Shown here in pieces: positions 51,864-63,799 of a stretch of 64,000 nucleotides of DNA. Position 1 is the stretch's first letter. The number at the start of each line of letters is the position of its first letter. The translations under genes were made by a program, and so were the position numbers. The stretch lies in assembly GCF_900117425.1 (NCBI RefSeq), contig NZ_FPEH01000015.1, positions 248,001 through 312,000 of the forward strand. The letters are read 5' to 3'. The notes beneath the pieces were generated by a model. The model searched no databases. It was not told the origin of the DNA and saw only the letters and a list, made by a program, of their open reading frames with translations. Origin of the DNA: Novosphingobium sp. NDB2Meth1 (GTDB taxonomy: Bacteria; Pseudomonadota; Alphaproteobacteria; Sphingomonadales; Sphingomonadaceae).

Positions 51864-53162
51864 ATGGCCATGGCCCCGACAGCCGCTGCTGAATCCGCTT
51901 CCGCGTCCGATTCCGGCAATATCGATGCCCCCGAACTGCGCGTCTTCGTCATGGCGCTGTTCTTCCTGTTCGGCGGAATCACGTCGCTCAATGATGTGAT
52001 CATCCCGAAGCTCAAGGACCTCTTTACGCTCAACTACACCCAGGCCATGCTGGTGCAGTTCTGCTTCTTCACCGCCTATTTCGTGGTCGGCGTCCCCGGC
52101 GCGGCGCTGGTCAAGCGGATCGGGTACATGCGCGGCGCGGCGGTGGGCTTGCTGACGATGATGGCGGGCTGCCTGCTGTTCATTCCCGCCTCGCAAAGCG
52201 CGCTCTATGTGCTCTTCCTCCTCGCGCTGTTCATTCTCGCCAGCGGCGTCGTGCTGGTGCAGGTGGTCTCGAACCCGCTGATCTCGCTTCTCGGCCCGGC
52301 AAAGACTGCCAGCAGCCGCCTGACCTTCGCGCAGGCGTTCAACTCGCTCGGCACCGTGCTGTTCCCGCTCGTCGGCGCCAGCCTCATCCTCGGCCAGATC
52401 AAGGACGTGAAGGCCGATCAGCTCGTTGGCCCGGCGCTCGACGCCTACCGCGTCACCGAGAGCCAGCTGGTCGTCAACACCTACATCGGCCTCGCCGTCA
52501 GCCTCGCGCTGGTCGCCGCTGTAGTCTGGGCCAATCGCAACCGCCTGAAGGGCGAGCGCCACGAGGAAAGCTCGCTCTCCGCCAGCTTCGCGCTCCTTTC
52601 GCGGCCCCGCTTCGGCTTCGGTGCGCTGTGCATTTTCCTCTACGTCGGTGCCGAAGTCTCGATCGGCTCGATCATCGTCAACTATCTCGCGCAGCCCACC
52701 GTCATGGGCCTCACGCACGAGGCGGCGGGCGGCGAGATCTGGAAGTACTGGTTCGGCGCAATGGTCGGCCGCTTTATCGGCTCGGCGCTGCTGCGGGTCG
52801 TCAGCCCGGGCAGGACGCTCGCGGGCTGCGCGGCCGGTGCGATCGCACTGCTGGCGATCTCGACGCACACTTCGGGCCTCGTCTCGGCCTACAGCCTGCT
52901 CGCCATCGGCCTGATGAACTCGATCATGTTCCCGACGATCTTCACGCTCGCCTGCGAAGGCCTCGGCAAGCGCGCGGCGGACGGGTCAGGCATCATCAAC
53001 GTCGCGATCTTCGGCGGCGCGGTCGTCCCGCTCGCTACCGGCGCGCTCGCCGATGCGACTGGAAGCCTCACCCTGGCGCTGGTGCTGCCCGCGCTGTGCT
53101 ATGCGGTGATCGTGGCGTTCGGGCTCTATGCGGTGCGTCCGGTCGAGCCGCTTGAAGGGTAA
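51864..53162 (+). CDS. FucP-family sugar MFS transporter
   Basis: A 432-residue permease with 12 predicted helices, of the fucose/glucose/galactose:H+ symporter group. VFVMALFFLFGGITSLNDVIIPKLKDLFTL, FFTAYFVVGVPGAALVKRIGYMRG, VSNPLISLLGPAKTASSRLTFAQAFNSLGT and NSIMFPTIFTLACEGLGKRAADGSGI are all family landmarks. ATG 51864 follows AAGGAGAG; a longer reading from 51768 is less likely. No sugar-catabolic genes adjoin, so the sugar is unknown. Confidence 0.92.
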   Translation: MAMAPTAAAESASASDSGNIDAPELRVFVMALFFLFGGITSLNDVIIPKLKDLFTLNYTQAMLVQFCFFTAYFVVGVPGAALVKRIGYMRGAAVGLLTMMAGCLLFIPASQSALYVLFLLALFILASGVVLVQVVSNPLISLLGPAKTASSRLTFAQAFNSLGTVLFPLVGASLILGQIKDVKADQLVGPALDAYRVTESQLVVNTYIGLAVSLALVAAVVWANRNRLKGERHEESSLSASFALLSRPRFGFGALCIFLYVGAEVSIGSIIVNYLAQPTVMGLTHEAAGGEIWKYWFGAMVGRFIGSALLRVVSPGRTLAGCAAGAIALLAISTHTSGLVSAYSLLAIGLMNSIMFPTIFTLACEGLGKRAADGSGIINVAIFGGAVVPLATGALADATGSLTLALVLPALCYAVIVAFGLYAVRPVEPLEG

Positions 53163-53226
53163 ACGGCGGCGGGGGTAATTCTACTCCCGGCGTTGACATT
53201 CGGCAGTCCCCGGCCAAATTGGGGAC

Positions 53227-53695
53227 ATGCTTTCGCAGAAGACGCGATACACGATCCGCGCTCTCCAGCACCTTGCCGATACTTTCGGGCAAGGGCATGG
53301 CCCGGTGCGGCCCGGTGCGGCTCGATGCGATCGCCGAAGCGCAGAACATCCCGCGCAAGTTCCTCACCGTCATCCTCTCGGAAATGGCGCGCGAGGGCAT
53401 CGTGATCTCGCACCGCGGGCGGGAAGGGGGCTATGAACTCGCGCTCCCGCCCGTCGACATCCGCTATGGCGATATCATCCGGCTCACCCGCGGCAGCCTT
53501 GCGCTCACGCCTTGCGCCAGCCGCAACGCGCACGAGACGTGCAACAACTGCCTGCCCGAAGCCGAATGCCGTCTGCGCGGGCTGATGCTCCAGCTGCGCG
53601 ACGAGATGGCGGCGATGCTCGACCGCATCACGCTCGCCGATCCGATCACGCTCGAACCGCCGTTCGAGGAAGCCCCCACAGAAGCTGCGCAATAG
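53227..53695 (+). pseudogene. Rrf2-family regulator disrupted by 10-bp tandem duplication
   Basis: The gene starts as a normal Rrf2 protein (MLSQKTRYTIRALQHLAD) but shifts frame at a tandem repeat of CCCGGTGCGG (53301-53310 and 53311-53320). Removing one copy restores GPVRLDAIAEAQNIPRKFLTVILSEM and the rest of the domain, including the cysteine cluster CASRNAHETCNNC...C expected for an Fe-S cofactor. As written, translation from 53227 stops at 53436 after 69 codons. An in-frame ATG at 53297 could give a protein of about 132 residues lacking the first helix. It may be a true mutation or a sequencing error. Confidence 0.85.
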
Positions 53696-53756
53696 GTCCG
53701 GCAAAAGCCGCGAACTTCACTTGGCGTTCATTCGCGTGCTGGCTATAGCACCCGGC

Positions 53757-54563
53757 ATGATCTCGCCTGTCACCGGTCGCAGCCCTTTGCGCCTTCTCGC
53801 ACTAGCCTCCGCCACCGCCTTGCTCGGACTGACCGCAGGCTGCGCCGGTACCAAGGCCAAGAAGGACGTGGCCTACGTCGCGCGCGACGTCGATACGCTC
53901 TACGCCGCCGCCAAGGAACGACTGGACAAGGGCGACGCGAAGCAGTCCGCCGCGCTGTTCGATGAAGTCGAACGCCAGCACCCCTATTCGCCCTGGGCCC
54001 GCCGCGCGCAGCTGATGAGCGCGTTCAGCTATTATGCCGCGCGTGATTACGCAAAGTCGGTGCAGTCGGCGCAGCGCTTCCTCTCGATCCATCCGGGCAA
54101 CAAGGACGCGCCTTACGCCTACTACCTCGTCGCGCTGTGCTATTACGAGCAGATCAGCGACGTGACGCGCGACCAGAAGATCACCCAGCAGGCGCTCACC
54201 GCGCTGACCGAAGTGATCCGCCGCTATCCCAACACGACTTACGCCATCGACGCGCGGCTCAAGCTCGATCTCGTCAACGATCACCTTGCCGGCAAGGAAA
54301 TGGAGATCGGCCGCTTCTACCAGCGCAGCGGCAAGTGGCTCGCCTCCGCGCTCCGCTTCCGCACGGTGATCGACAAATATCAGTCGACCAGCCACACGCC
54401 CGAGGCGCTCTACCGCCTTGTCGAAAGCTATCTCGTGCTTGGCCTGCCAGAGCAGGCGCAGAAGTCCGCCGCCGTGCTCGGCGCGAACTATCCCGGCAAC
54501 GAGTGGTACGAGCGCGCCTACAGCCTGATGAACAAGAAGGCGCCCGGCACGACCGCCAGCTGA
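53757..54563 (+). CDS. bamD: Outer membrane assembly lipoprotein BamD
   Basis: A 268-residue lipoprotein. The signal peptide has the lipobox LTAGC with acylated C29. TPR-like repeats follow (LYAAAKERLDKGDAKQSAALFDEVERQHPYSPWARRAQLMSAF, FLSIHPGNKDAPYAYYLVALCYYEQI), which is the BamD/ComL fold. It is an essential part of the BAM complex at the inner face of the outer membrane. I use ATG 53757; an upstream TTG is open but would spoil the signal peptide. It converges on the glycosyltransferase gene. Confidence 0.94.
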   Translation: MISPVTGRSPLRLLALASATALLGLTAGCAGTKAKKDVAYVARDVDTLYAAAKERLDKGDAKQSAALFDEVERQHPYSPWARRAQLMSAFSYYAARDYAKSVQSAQRFLSIHPGNKDAPYAYYLVALCYYEQISDVTRDQKITQQALTALTEVIRRYPNTTYAIDARLKLDLVNDHLAGKEMEIGRFYQRSGKWLASALRFRTVIDKYQSTSHTPEALYRLVESYLVLGLPEQAQKSAAVLGANYPGNEWYERAYSLMNKKAPGTTAS

Positions 54564-54587
54564 GCCCCGGCTCCAACGCGGGCCTGA

Positions 54588-55652
54588 TCAGGCCGCCTTG
54601 CTCGCGGTACGATTTCGGGCGGCGCTGCCCAGAGCACCGAGGAACTGATCGGTCGCGCATTCCCAGCTGTAGCTGCCGCCGTAAGCCGCAGCCGCCTCGC
54701 GGTTGCAGGTGAGCGCGGCAGAGATCGCCTTCGCCAGATCCTCGTCCAGCGCGCCGACCGGTTCGGCCAGACTGCCGTCCGGCCCAAGGCCGCCGGGGCC
54801 GACCACGTCGATGGGGCCGGGCACCGGATAGGCGGCAACCGGCAGCCCGCAGGCCATCGCCTCGATCATCACGAGGCCGAAAGTGTCGGTCCGGCTCGGG
54901 AAGACAAAGACGTCCGCCGAGCAATAGGCCTGCGCCAGCGGCGCGCCGGAAAGCGCGCCGAGGAACTTCGCATCGGGGTAGCGCGCGCGCAGCTGCGCGA
55001 GGTCGGGGCCGTTGCCGACGATGACCTTGGTGCCGGGCACATCGGCATCGAGGAACGCGCCGAGGTTCTTCTCGACCGCGACGCGGCCGACATTGAGCAG
55101 GATCGGGCGCGGCAGATCGGCGAGCACGTCGAGCGGCGCATGCTGCGGATGGAACAGGCTTGCATCGATTCCGCGCGACCACAGCCTTGCCTGGGTCAGT
55201 CCGTGCCCGGCCAGCTCGGTCAGCAAGGTCTGGGTCGAGGCCAGCACCGCGTGGCTCGAGGAATGGAAACGCCGCATGATCGGCCAGAAGCGGTCCGGGC
55301 TGAGGCCGGTACGCACCGCCGCATATTCGGGGAAGCGGGTGTGGAAGGCGCTGGTGAACGGCACGCCGTTCGCCTTGCACCAGCCGCGCGCCGCCCAGCC
55401 GATCGGGCCTTCGGTGGCGATGTGGACGATGTCCGGATCGAAATCGCGCAGCATCCGCCGGGTGCGGAAGCGCGGCAACATGGCGAGGCGGATTTCCTTG
55501 TAGCCCGGCAGGCCGAAGGTGAAGAACTGGTTCGGCGTGACCAGCATCACCTCATGGCCGCGCGCGGTCACATGCTCGATGGTGGTGGCCAGTGTCCGGA
55601 CAACACCGTTGACCTGAGGATGCCAGGCATCGGTGCACAACGCTATCTTCAT
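54588..55652 (-). CDS. GT4-family glycosyltransferase (mannosyltransferase-like)
   Basis: A 354-residue GT-B glycosyltransferase. The N-terminal half begins MKIALCTDAWHPQVNGVVRTL. The donor-binding half contains ILLNVGRVAVEKN, FLGALSGAPLAQAYCSADVFVFPSRTDTFGLVMIEAMACGLPVAAY, where the E-x7-E pair is D/E. It resembles glycolipid alpha-glycosyltransferases. It overlaps the preceding LpxH-like gene by 4 nt, so the two probably act in one glycolipid or envelope pathway. Its stop codon lies inside a short palindrome at 54581-54594 between convergent genes. Confidence 0.9.
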   Translation of the reverse strand: MKIALCTDAWHPQVNGVVRTLATTIEHVTARGHEVMLVTPNQFFTFGLPGYKEIRLAMLPRFRTRRMLRDFDPDIVHIATEGPIGWAARGWCKANGVPFTSAFHTRFPEYAAVRTGLSPDRFWPIMRRFHSSSHAVLASTQTLLTELAGHGLTQARLWSRGIDASLFHPQHAPLDVLADLPRPILLNVGRVAVEKNLGAFLDADVPGTKVIVGNGPDLAQLRARYPDAKFLGALSGAPLAQAYCSADVFVFPSRTDTFGLVMIEAMACGLPVAAYPVPGPIDVVGPGGLGPDGSLAEPVGALDEDLAKAISAALTCNREAAAAYGGSYSWECATDQFLGALGSAARNRTASKAA

Positions 55653-56560
55653 GCCTCTTCCTTGATCCGCGCGGCTTCGGCGGCGCTGTCCTTGGCGGTC
55701 TTGGCGAAGGCTTCCTCGAAGCAGATCGCCGCCCAGTCGACGATGGTGATCGCGCCGGCATGGTCCTCGACCAGCGCGGTGCAGCTTTCGACCCAGTCGC
55801 CGTCGTTGTAGTAGGTCACCTCGCCGATCTGGCGGATTTCCGCGCAGTGGATGTGCCCGCAGACCACGCCGTCGACGTCCATGTCGCGCGCCGCATGGGC
55901 AACGGCTTCCTCGAACGCGCAGACGAACTGCACCGCGTTCTTCACCCGCTTCTTGAGGTAGGCGGAGAGCGACCAGTAGGGCAGCTTGAACCAGCGACGG
56001 ACTTTGTTGAACCAGCGGTTGGCGCGCAGCAGGAAGGCGTAGGCCTGGTCGCCGAGGAAGGCGAGCCAGCGCGCATAGAGCACCACGCCGTCGAACTTGT
56101 CGCCGTGCGTCACGAGCAGGCGGCGGCCGTCGGCGGTCGTGTGCACCGCCTCCAGCGCGATCTCCACCCCGCCGAAGCTCATGCCCGCATAGGGCCGCAG
56201 CATCTCGTCATGGTTGCCCGCGATCAGCACCACGCGCGTGCCGCGGTGCGCCATCTTGAGCACGCGGCGCACCACTTCGTTGTGCGCATCGGGCCAGTAC
56301 CACCCGCGCGAAAGCCGCCAGCCGTCGACGATGTCGCCTACCAGATAGAGCGTCTCGCACTCGATCGAGGCGAGGAAATCGAGCAGCATGTCGGCATTGC
56401 AGCCGCGCGTGCCGAGGTGGATGTCCGAAACCCAGACCGTGCGCACCTTGCGCTTGGGCCGGAAACCGCGCGGCTCGGGCAGGTCGAGCCAGGCAGGAAT
56501 GGACTTGGCAAGTTCGGTCGCCGGGGAGGACATTCCCCAGGCCTGTGCGCGGCGTGTCAT
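55649..56560 (-). CDS. LpxH-like UDP-2,3-diacylglucosamine diphosphatase family metallophosphoesterase
   Basis: A 303-residue calcineurin-like phosphoesterase. Metal-binding motifs appear in order: VSDIHLGTRGCNAD, VGDIVDGWRLS, IAGNHDEML, VTHGDKFDGV and VCGHIHCAEI. The lipid-facing helical insert (FLLRANRWFNKVRRWFKL) resembles LpxH/LpxH2-type enzymes, which cleave UDP-diacylglucosamine in lipid A synthesis. Whether it does that here or acts on another glycolipid paired with the GT4 enzyme is open. ATG 56533 is an alternative start. It is divergent from recN. Confidence 0.87.
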   Translation of the reverse strand: MTRRAQAWGMSSPATELAKSIPAWLDLPEPRGFRPKRKVRTVWVSDIHLGTRGCNADMLLDFLASIECETLYLVGDIVDGWRLSRGWYWPDAHNEVVRRVLKMAHRGTRVVLIAGNHDEMLRPYAGMSFGGVEIALEAVHTTADGRRLLVTHGDKFDGVVLYARWLAFLGDQAYAFLLRANRWFNKVRRWFKLPYWSLSAYLKKRVKNAVQFVCAFEEAVAHAARDMDVDGVVCGHIHCAEIRQIGEVTYYNDGDWVESCTALVEDHAGAITIVDWAAICFEEAFAKTAKDSAAEAARIKEEA

Positions 56561-56669
56561 CCCGAAATCCCTATCAGTTTGCTAACTGAGCCGAATCCCT
56601 GTCACAATCCCGTGTCGCTCACGTTGCACTCTGTCACACCAATGTCATGCCGGGGCCTGTTTCCCGGGC

Positions 56670-56678
56670 TTATCCACA
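56670..56678 (+). promoter_or_regulatory. DnaA-box-like nonamer upstream of recN
   Basis: TTATCCACA, the consensus DnaA box, lies in the 192-bp divergent gap before recN. It is a single copy with no AT-rich unwinding element or clustered boxes, so it is not an origin. It might link recN or the lipid gene to replication initiation, or be a chance match. Confidence 0.35.
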
Positions 56679-56752
56679 AGTTTGCCAACATCGTGGGTTC
56701 TCTTTGCGAGCATGGTGACGCGGCGCGGCGGACTGGGTAAGGATCGCTGACG

Positions 56753-58425
56753 ATGCTTACCGGGCTTTCCATCCGCAATGTGGTCCTGATCGAAGCGCTC
56801 GACCTTGCGTTCGGGCGCGGGCTCGGCGTGCTGACCGGCGAGACCGGCGCAGGCAAGTCGATCCTGCTGGATTCGCTCGGCCTTGTGCTGGGCGACCGCG
56901 CCGATGGCGGCCTGATCCGCGCGGGCACCGATGAGGCAAGCGTCACGGCGACGTTCGAGTTCGCCGCACTGCCCGATGCGCTGCGCACTGCGCTGGCCGA
57001 TGCCGAGATCGCGGTGGAGCCGGGCGAGCCGCTCATCATCCGCCGCCGCCTGCGGGCCGAAGGCGGCAATGCGGTGGGCAGCCGGGCTTTCGTCAACGAT
57101 CAGCCGGTCAGCGTCGCCCTGCTGCGCGAGCTCGCGCGCAGTCTCGTCGAACTCCACGGCCAGCACGATGACCGGGGTCTCGTCAACGCACGCGGCCACC
57201 GTGCCCTGCTCGACCGCTATGCCCGCGCCGATGTGGCGGACGTCACCGCCGCATGGGACAAGTGGCGCGCCGCCGAAAACGCGCTTGCCGAAGCCGAGGC
57301 ACGTCTCGCCGCCGCCTCGGCCGAACAGGACCTCCTCGTCGCGCATCTCGCCGAACTCACCTTGCTCGCGCCGGAAGTGGGCGAGGAGGCGGAGCTGGCC
57401 CAGCAGCGCGCGGGCATGCAGAAGGGCGAGCGTCTGTCCGGCGATCTGGCCGAACTCCAGCACTTGTGGTCCGGCTCGGATTCCGCGCTTGCCTCGCTGC
57501 GCAGCGCCTCGCGACGGCTTGATCGCATCGCGCACGAACACCCGCTGCTCACCGAGGCCATGGAAGCGCTTGACCGCGCCGTGATCGAGGCCAGCGAAGC
57601 GGAGGACAAGCTCGAGAAGGCCGCCGAAGCCCTCGCGCACGATCCCATGCTGCTCGACCGGATCGAGACCCGCCTGTTCGATCTGCGCGCCGCCGGCCGC
57701 AAGCACGGCTGCAGCGTCGACGAACTGCCCGCCCGCATGCTAGAAATGCGCGCCGCGCTCGACCAGATCGAAGGCGGCGAGGCGGCCATCGCGGGCCTCA
57801 CACGCGCCGCACAGGACGCCGGGCTCGACTACCGCGCCAAAGCCGAAAGCCTCTCGGTCGCGCGCGCCGAAGCCGCGCGGCGGCTCGATGCGGTAGTCGC
57901 GGCGGAACTCGCGCCTCTCAAGCTCGATGCCGCCCGCTTCCGCACCGCGGTTGTCCGCCTGCCGGAAGACCGCTGGGGCCCGCAAGGCGTCGATGCGGCC
58001 GAGTTCCTCATCTCCACCAACCCCGGCGCGGACTTCGCCCCGCTCGCCAAGATCGCCTCGGGCGGCGAACTTTCGCGGTTCATCCTCGCGCTCAAGGTCG
58101 CGCTGGCGGAAGAAGGCGGCGCGGCCACGGTGATCTTCGACGAGATCGACCGCGGCGTCGGCGGTGCGGTGGCCAGCGCCATCGGTGAACGTCTGGCGCG
58201 GCTCGCATCAAACGGCCAGCTTCTCGCCGTCACCCACAGCCCGCAAGTCGCCGCGCGCGGCACGGCGCATTACCTCATCGCCAAGTCCTCCGAAGGCACC
58301 GTCACGCGCACTTCGGTTGTCCAGCTCGATGCCGAGGGGCGGCAGGAGGAAATCGCCCGCATGCTGTCCGGCGCCGAAATCACCCCCGAAGCGCGCGCAC
58401 AGGCCGAACGTCTGCTCGAACAGGC

Positions 58426-58429
<4 letters not shown>
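56753..58429 (+). CDS. recN: DNA repair protein RecN
   Basis: A 558-residue SMC-like ATPase. The N-terminal head has LSIRNVVLIEALDLAF and Walker A GETGAGKS (residues 29-36). Two coiled-coil arms follow, then the C-terminal signature ASGGELSRFILALKVAL, Walker B TVIFDEIDRGVGG and the D-loop-proximal LLAVTHSPQVAARG. It works in double-strand-break repair. Its stop overlaps the GNAT gene start (ATGA). I see no alphaproteobacterial LexA box upstream. Confidence 0.96.
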
Positions 58430-61214
<2,785 letters not shown>

Positions 61215-61217
61215 GGG

Positions 61218-61523
61218 ATGTTGCTGCTGCTCGCCGCTGCCACCATGATGTCGGCCTATCCTGATGAGGGCCGTGTCCGGCGCGAGATGCGGGCAGCCCC
61301 GCGCCCGGTGCGCGAATTCCTTGTGAGGCGCGCCGGTTGCAACCATTGGGGCGGCGAGGAAGCCTACGACGCCGATCGGGCGAGGCAGATCGCGGAAGCC
61401 GCCCGCATGTTGCGGTGCAATTGGATCGATCTCGACGAGCGGCGTCTCAAGCGGCGATACGCGAAATTGCCGCGTGTGATCTGGCTGCTGAAGAAAACAC
61501 GCGATTGGGACACCATGAGATGA
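61218..61523 (+). CDS. Small hypothetical protein downstream of ligA
   Basis: A 101-residue protein with a short hydrophobic N-terminus (LLLLAAATMM) that may be a weak signal or anchor. A highly basic, Arg-rich body follows, with C41 and C67 (RRAGCNHWGGEE, MLRCNWIDLDERRLKRRY). I do not recognise the family. It starts 3 nt after ligA and its stop overlaps the next start (ATGA), so it is translated as part of the recN-ligA run and is likely genuine. Confidence 0.68.
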   Translation: MLLLLAAATMMSAYPDEGRVRREMRAAPRPVREFLVRRAGCNHWGGEEAYDADRARQIAEAARMLRCNWIDLDERRLKRRYAKLPRVIWLLKKTRDWDTMR

Positions 61524-62014
61524 CCTTCGAAGACCTCACCCCTATCGGCACCGAAGCCGGCAAGCTCCTCAAGGCGCGCGGCCAGTCCATTGCCGTCGTC
61601 GATGGCGCGACCGGCGGGCTCATTTCCGCCGCGCTCCTCGCGATGCCCGGCGCTTCGGCCTACTTTCGCGGCGGCGGGGTGATCTACACGCTCAAGGGCC
61701 GCCGCATGGTGCTGGGGCACGAGCCTGGCTCGCTGCGCGGGCTTACTTCCGCCACCGAAGCCTATGCCCTCGCGCAGGCGCGCCTCATCCGCGCGCGCTA
61801 TGAAAGCGATTGGGGCGTCGCGGAAACCGGCGCCGCGGGGCCGGGCGTGCATCCGCTGGGCGTCGCCTCCGGCACCAGTGCGGCAGCCGTGGTCGGGCCA
61901 GACTACGAAGCGGCGCTGGTGATCGAGACCGGCCACGACGACCGCCTCGCCAACATGATCGCCTTCACCCGCAATGCGCTGCAATTGCTCGTCAGCGGCC
62001 TGAACGCCGTCTGA
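61520..62014 (+). CDS. CinA-like (PncC family) protein without canonical nucleophile
   Basis: A 164-residue protein with the fold of the nicotinamide-nucleotide amidase domain: GKLLKARGQSIAVVDGATGGLISAAL, SAYFRGGGVIYTLKGR and AETGAAGPGVHPLG. The normal nucleophile motif AESCTGG reads VDGATGG, so the catalytic serine is replaced by glycine. The Tyr in VIYT is kept. It may have a different activity or only bind ligand. It overlaps the small hypothetical gene by 4 nt and the converging prmA gene by 23 nt. Confidence 0.78.
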   Translation: MTFEDLTPIGTEAGKLLKARGQSIAVVDGATGGLISAALLAMPGASAYFRGGGVIYTLKGRRMVLGHEPGSLRGLTSATEAYALAQARLIRARYESDWGVAETGAAGPGVHPLGVASGTSAAAVVGPDYEAALVIETGHDDRLANMIAFTRNALQLLVSGLNAV

Positions 62015-62891
62015 GCCACAGGATCGACCAATTGCCGCGCTGCATCCGCGCGCGCAGCGAAAATCCTGCGCGGGTATAGGCGGCCCGCACGGTCGGCTCC
62101 TGCGCGGTGAGCAGCCCGGCCAGCAGCACGCTCCCACCCGGCGCCACCGCCTTGCCAAAGTCGCGCGACAACTCGGCGAGCGGCCCGGCCAGAATGTTGG
62201 CGATCAGCAGGTCATAAGGCGCAGCGGCCCGGAGCAGCGGATGCTCCATGCCCGGCGCGATCACAATGGCGAGCTTGCCCGGCCCATCACCCAGCGCGAT
62301 GCCGTTGAGATCGGCGTTCTCCGCCACGACCGGCCCGCACACCGCATCGATATCGCTGGCCGTCGCCCGCGCGCGCGGCCACAGGTGGAGCGCGGCGAAC
62401 GCCAGCAGCCCGGTCCCGGTGCCGATATCCGCCAGATTGCGCACGACGAGGCCCTTGGCCTTCATATGCCCCAGCATGGCAAGGCAGCCCGAAGTCGTCT
62501 CGTGATGACCTGTTCCAAAAGCCTGGCTCGCCGGGATCACGAAATCGCGAAAGCCGGGAGCCGGACGGTGATCCGGCGTGCGGACATGGAAAGGGCCTGC
62601 GGTGATCGGCTCGACATTCTGCTGGCTCAGTGTCACCCAGTCCGCGTCGGCCAGTTCCTCGATGATCAGCTTGGGTGCGCCCTCGGCGAACAATGCCGAA
62701 ATCGCCGCCGTGTCCGCCGCCGTCGGCTTGCGCTCCAGCCAGGCTTCCAGCTGCCACGCGTCGGGCTCGGCGGGATCGGTCTGCCCGCCACCCAGAACAA
62801 TGGAGAAATCCCAGTCCTGCGCATCCTCATGCGCCACAAGCGCCGCGCGCACCACGTCGGCGGGCGCGCGGACGGTGATCTTCCAGCTCAC
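61992..62891 (-). CDS. prmA: Ribosomal protein L11 methyltransferase
   Basis: A 299-residue SAM-dependent methyltransferase of the PrmA type. The N-terminal substrate-recognition domain precedes PASQAFGTGHHETTSGCL. The SAM site is LADIGTGTGLLAFAAL, and the NPPY-like motif is LLIANILAGPLAELS. It trimethylates lysines and the N-terminus of L11. The start is a GTG at 62891 that overlaps the metallo-hydrolase stop (GTGA); the longer reading to 63191 lies in that gene. SQQNVEP replaces the usual N-terminal domain end. Confidence 0.9.
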   Translation of the reverse strand: MSWKITVRAPADVVRAALVAHEDAQDWDFSIVLGGGQTDPAEPDAWQLEAWLERKPTAADTAAISALFAEGAPKLIIEELADADWVTLSQQNVEPITAGPFHVRTPDHRPAPGFRDFVIPASQAFGTGHHETTSGCLAMLGHMKAKGLVVRNLADIGTGTGLLAFAALHLWPRARATASDIDAVCGPVVAENADLNGIALGDGPGKLAIVIAPGMEHPLLRAAAPYDLLIANILAGPLAELSRDFGKAVAPGGSVLLAGLLTAQEPTVRAAYTRAGFSLRARMQRGNWSILWLRRRSGR

Positions 62892-63799
62892 TTGACGGTT
62901 TCCCGCACCAGCTGCGCATTGAGATTGCGGCGGCCCATGGCGGCGTAGTCGCGGCAAGCCTTCGGCGAGGCGAGCGGCTGCTCGCCCAGCATCCGTTCGA
63001 ACAGATCGCTCACCGAGGGATGCGGCGTCACAAGGATGCCGCAGTTCAGCGCGGCGATTGCGGAAAAGGTGCGCTGGAACCGGGCGACAACGTCGGCATG
63101 ATCGGTGAAGCGGTAAGGTCCGGCCGCAAGCGCGGAAATGCTGTCGATGTAGCTGACCGTCTGGCACTGCCGCTCGGCGCAGCTCTGCCACGACCAGCTG
63201 CTCGAACCGGTGGTGTGCCCCGGCGTCGCCATCATGGTGAGCCGCAGCGGTCCGACTTGCACGACATCGCCGGTCTTGACGATCCGGTCCGCCGCGACCG
63301 GTGCGAAGTCGTGATCCTTGAGCACGGCTGCCTGCGAATCCGCCGGATCGACCTTGCCGCTGGCAATCACTACCGCCGCCGGAGCGCTCAGCGCCACTTG
63401 CGCACCCGTCGCCTTCGCCAGCGCCGCCAGCCCGCCGACATGATCGAAATGCTCATGGCTCGTCACGATCCAGCGCACGTCCTCCGGCCGGAACCCCAGT
63501 GCGCGGATATTGGCGAGGATCGACGGGGCTGCTTCCTCGGTCGCGGCATCGACCATCACATGCCCCTGCGGAGAGGTCACCAGCAGCACCGAGACCGTGC
63601 AGGTGCCCACATACCAGGTGTTGCCATAGAGCCGTGCGGGCGGGGCAGGGGCGGAGAAGTCCTCCTTGCCCTCGCACTGCTTCACCACCGCCTGCGTGGC
63701 CGCGCGGTCCGGTCCGGCCTGCGCGAAGGCGAGGCCCGGTGCTGCTGCCAGGGCAAGCGCCATCAGCGCCCTAGCGAACAAAGCTCGCTCCATTCGCAT
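62888..63799 (-). CDS. Subclass B3-type metallo-beta-lactamase-fold hydrolase, exported
   Basis: A 303-residue periplasmic metallo-hydrolase. The signal peptide ends GLAFA. Zinc ligands are complete: SHEHFDHVGG (HxHxDH), TPGHTTGS (His) and the late TPHPSVSD (His), the arrangement of subclass B3 enzymes. YGNTWYVGTCTVSVLLVTSPQGHVMVDAATEE is also B3-like. Actual beta-lactam hydrolysis cannot be judged from sequence; relatives include other exported hydrolases. It is translationally coupled to prmA and overlaps the upstream SDR gene by 29 nt. Confidence 0.87.
   Translation of the reverse strand: MRMERALFARALMALALAAAPGLAFAQAGPDRAATQAVVKQCEGKEDFSAPAPPARLYGNTWYVGTCTVSVLLVTSPQGHVMVDAATEEAAPSILANIRALGFRPEDVRWIVTSHEHFDHVGGLAALAKATGAQVALSAPAAVVIASGKVDPADSQAAVLKDHDFAPVAADRIVKTGDVVQVGPLRLTMMATPGHTTGSSSWSWQSCAERQCQTVSYIDSISALAAGPYRFTDHADVVARFQRTFSAIAALNCGILVTPHPSVSDLFERMLGEQPLASPKACRDYAAMGRRNLNAQLVRETVK

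Noticed and set aside
56670..56678. Replication origin near recN
   Set aside because: There is only one DnaA box and no AT-rich unwinding region or origin-associated genes.
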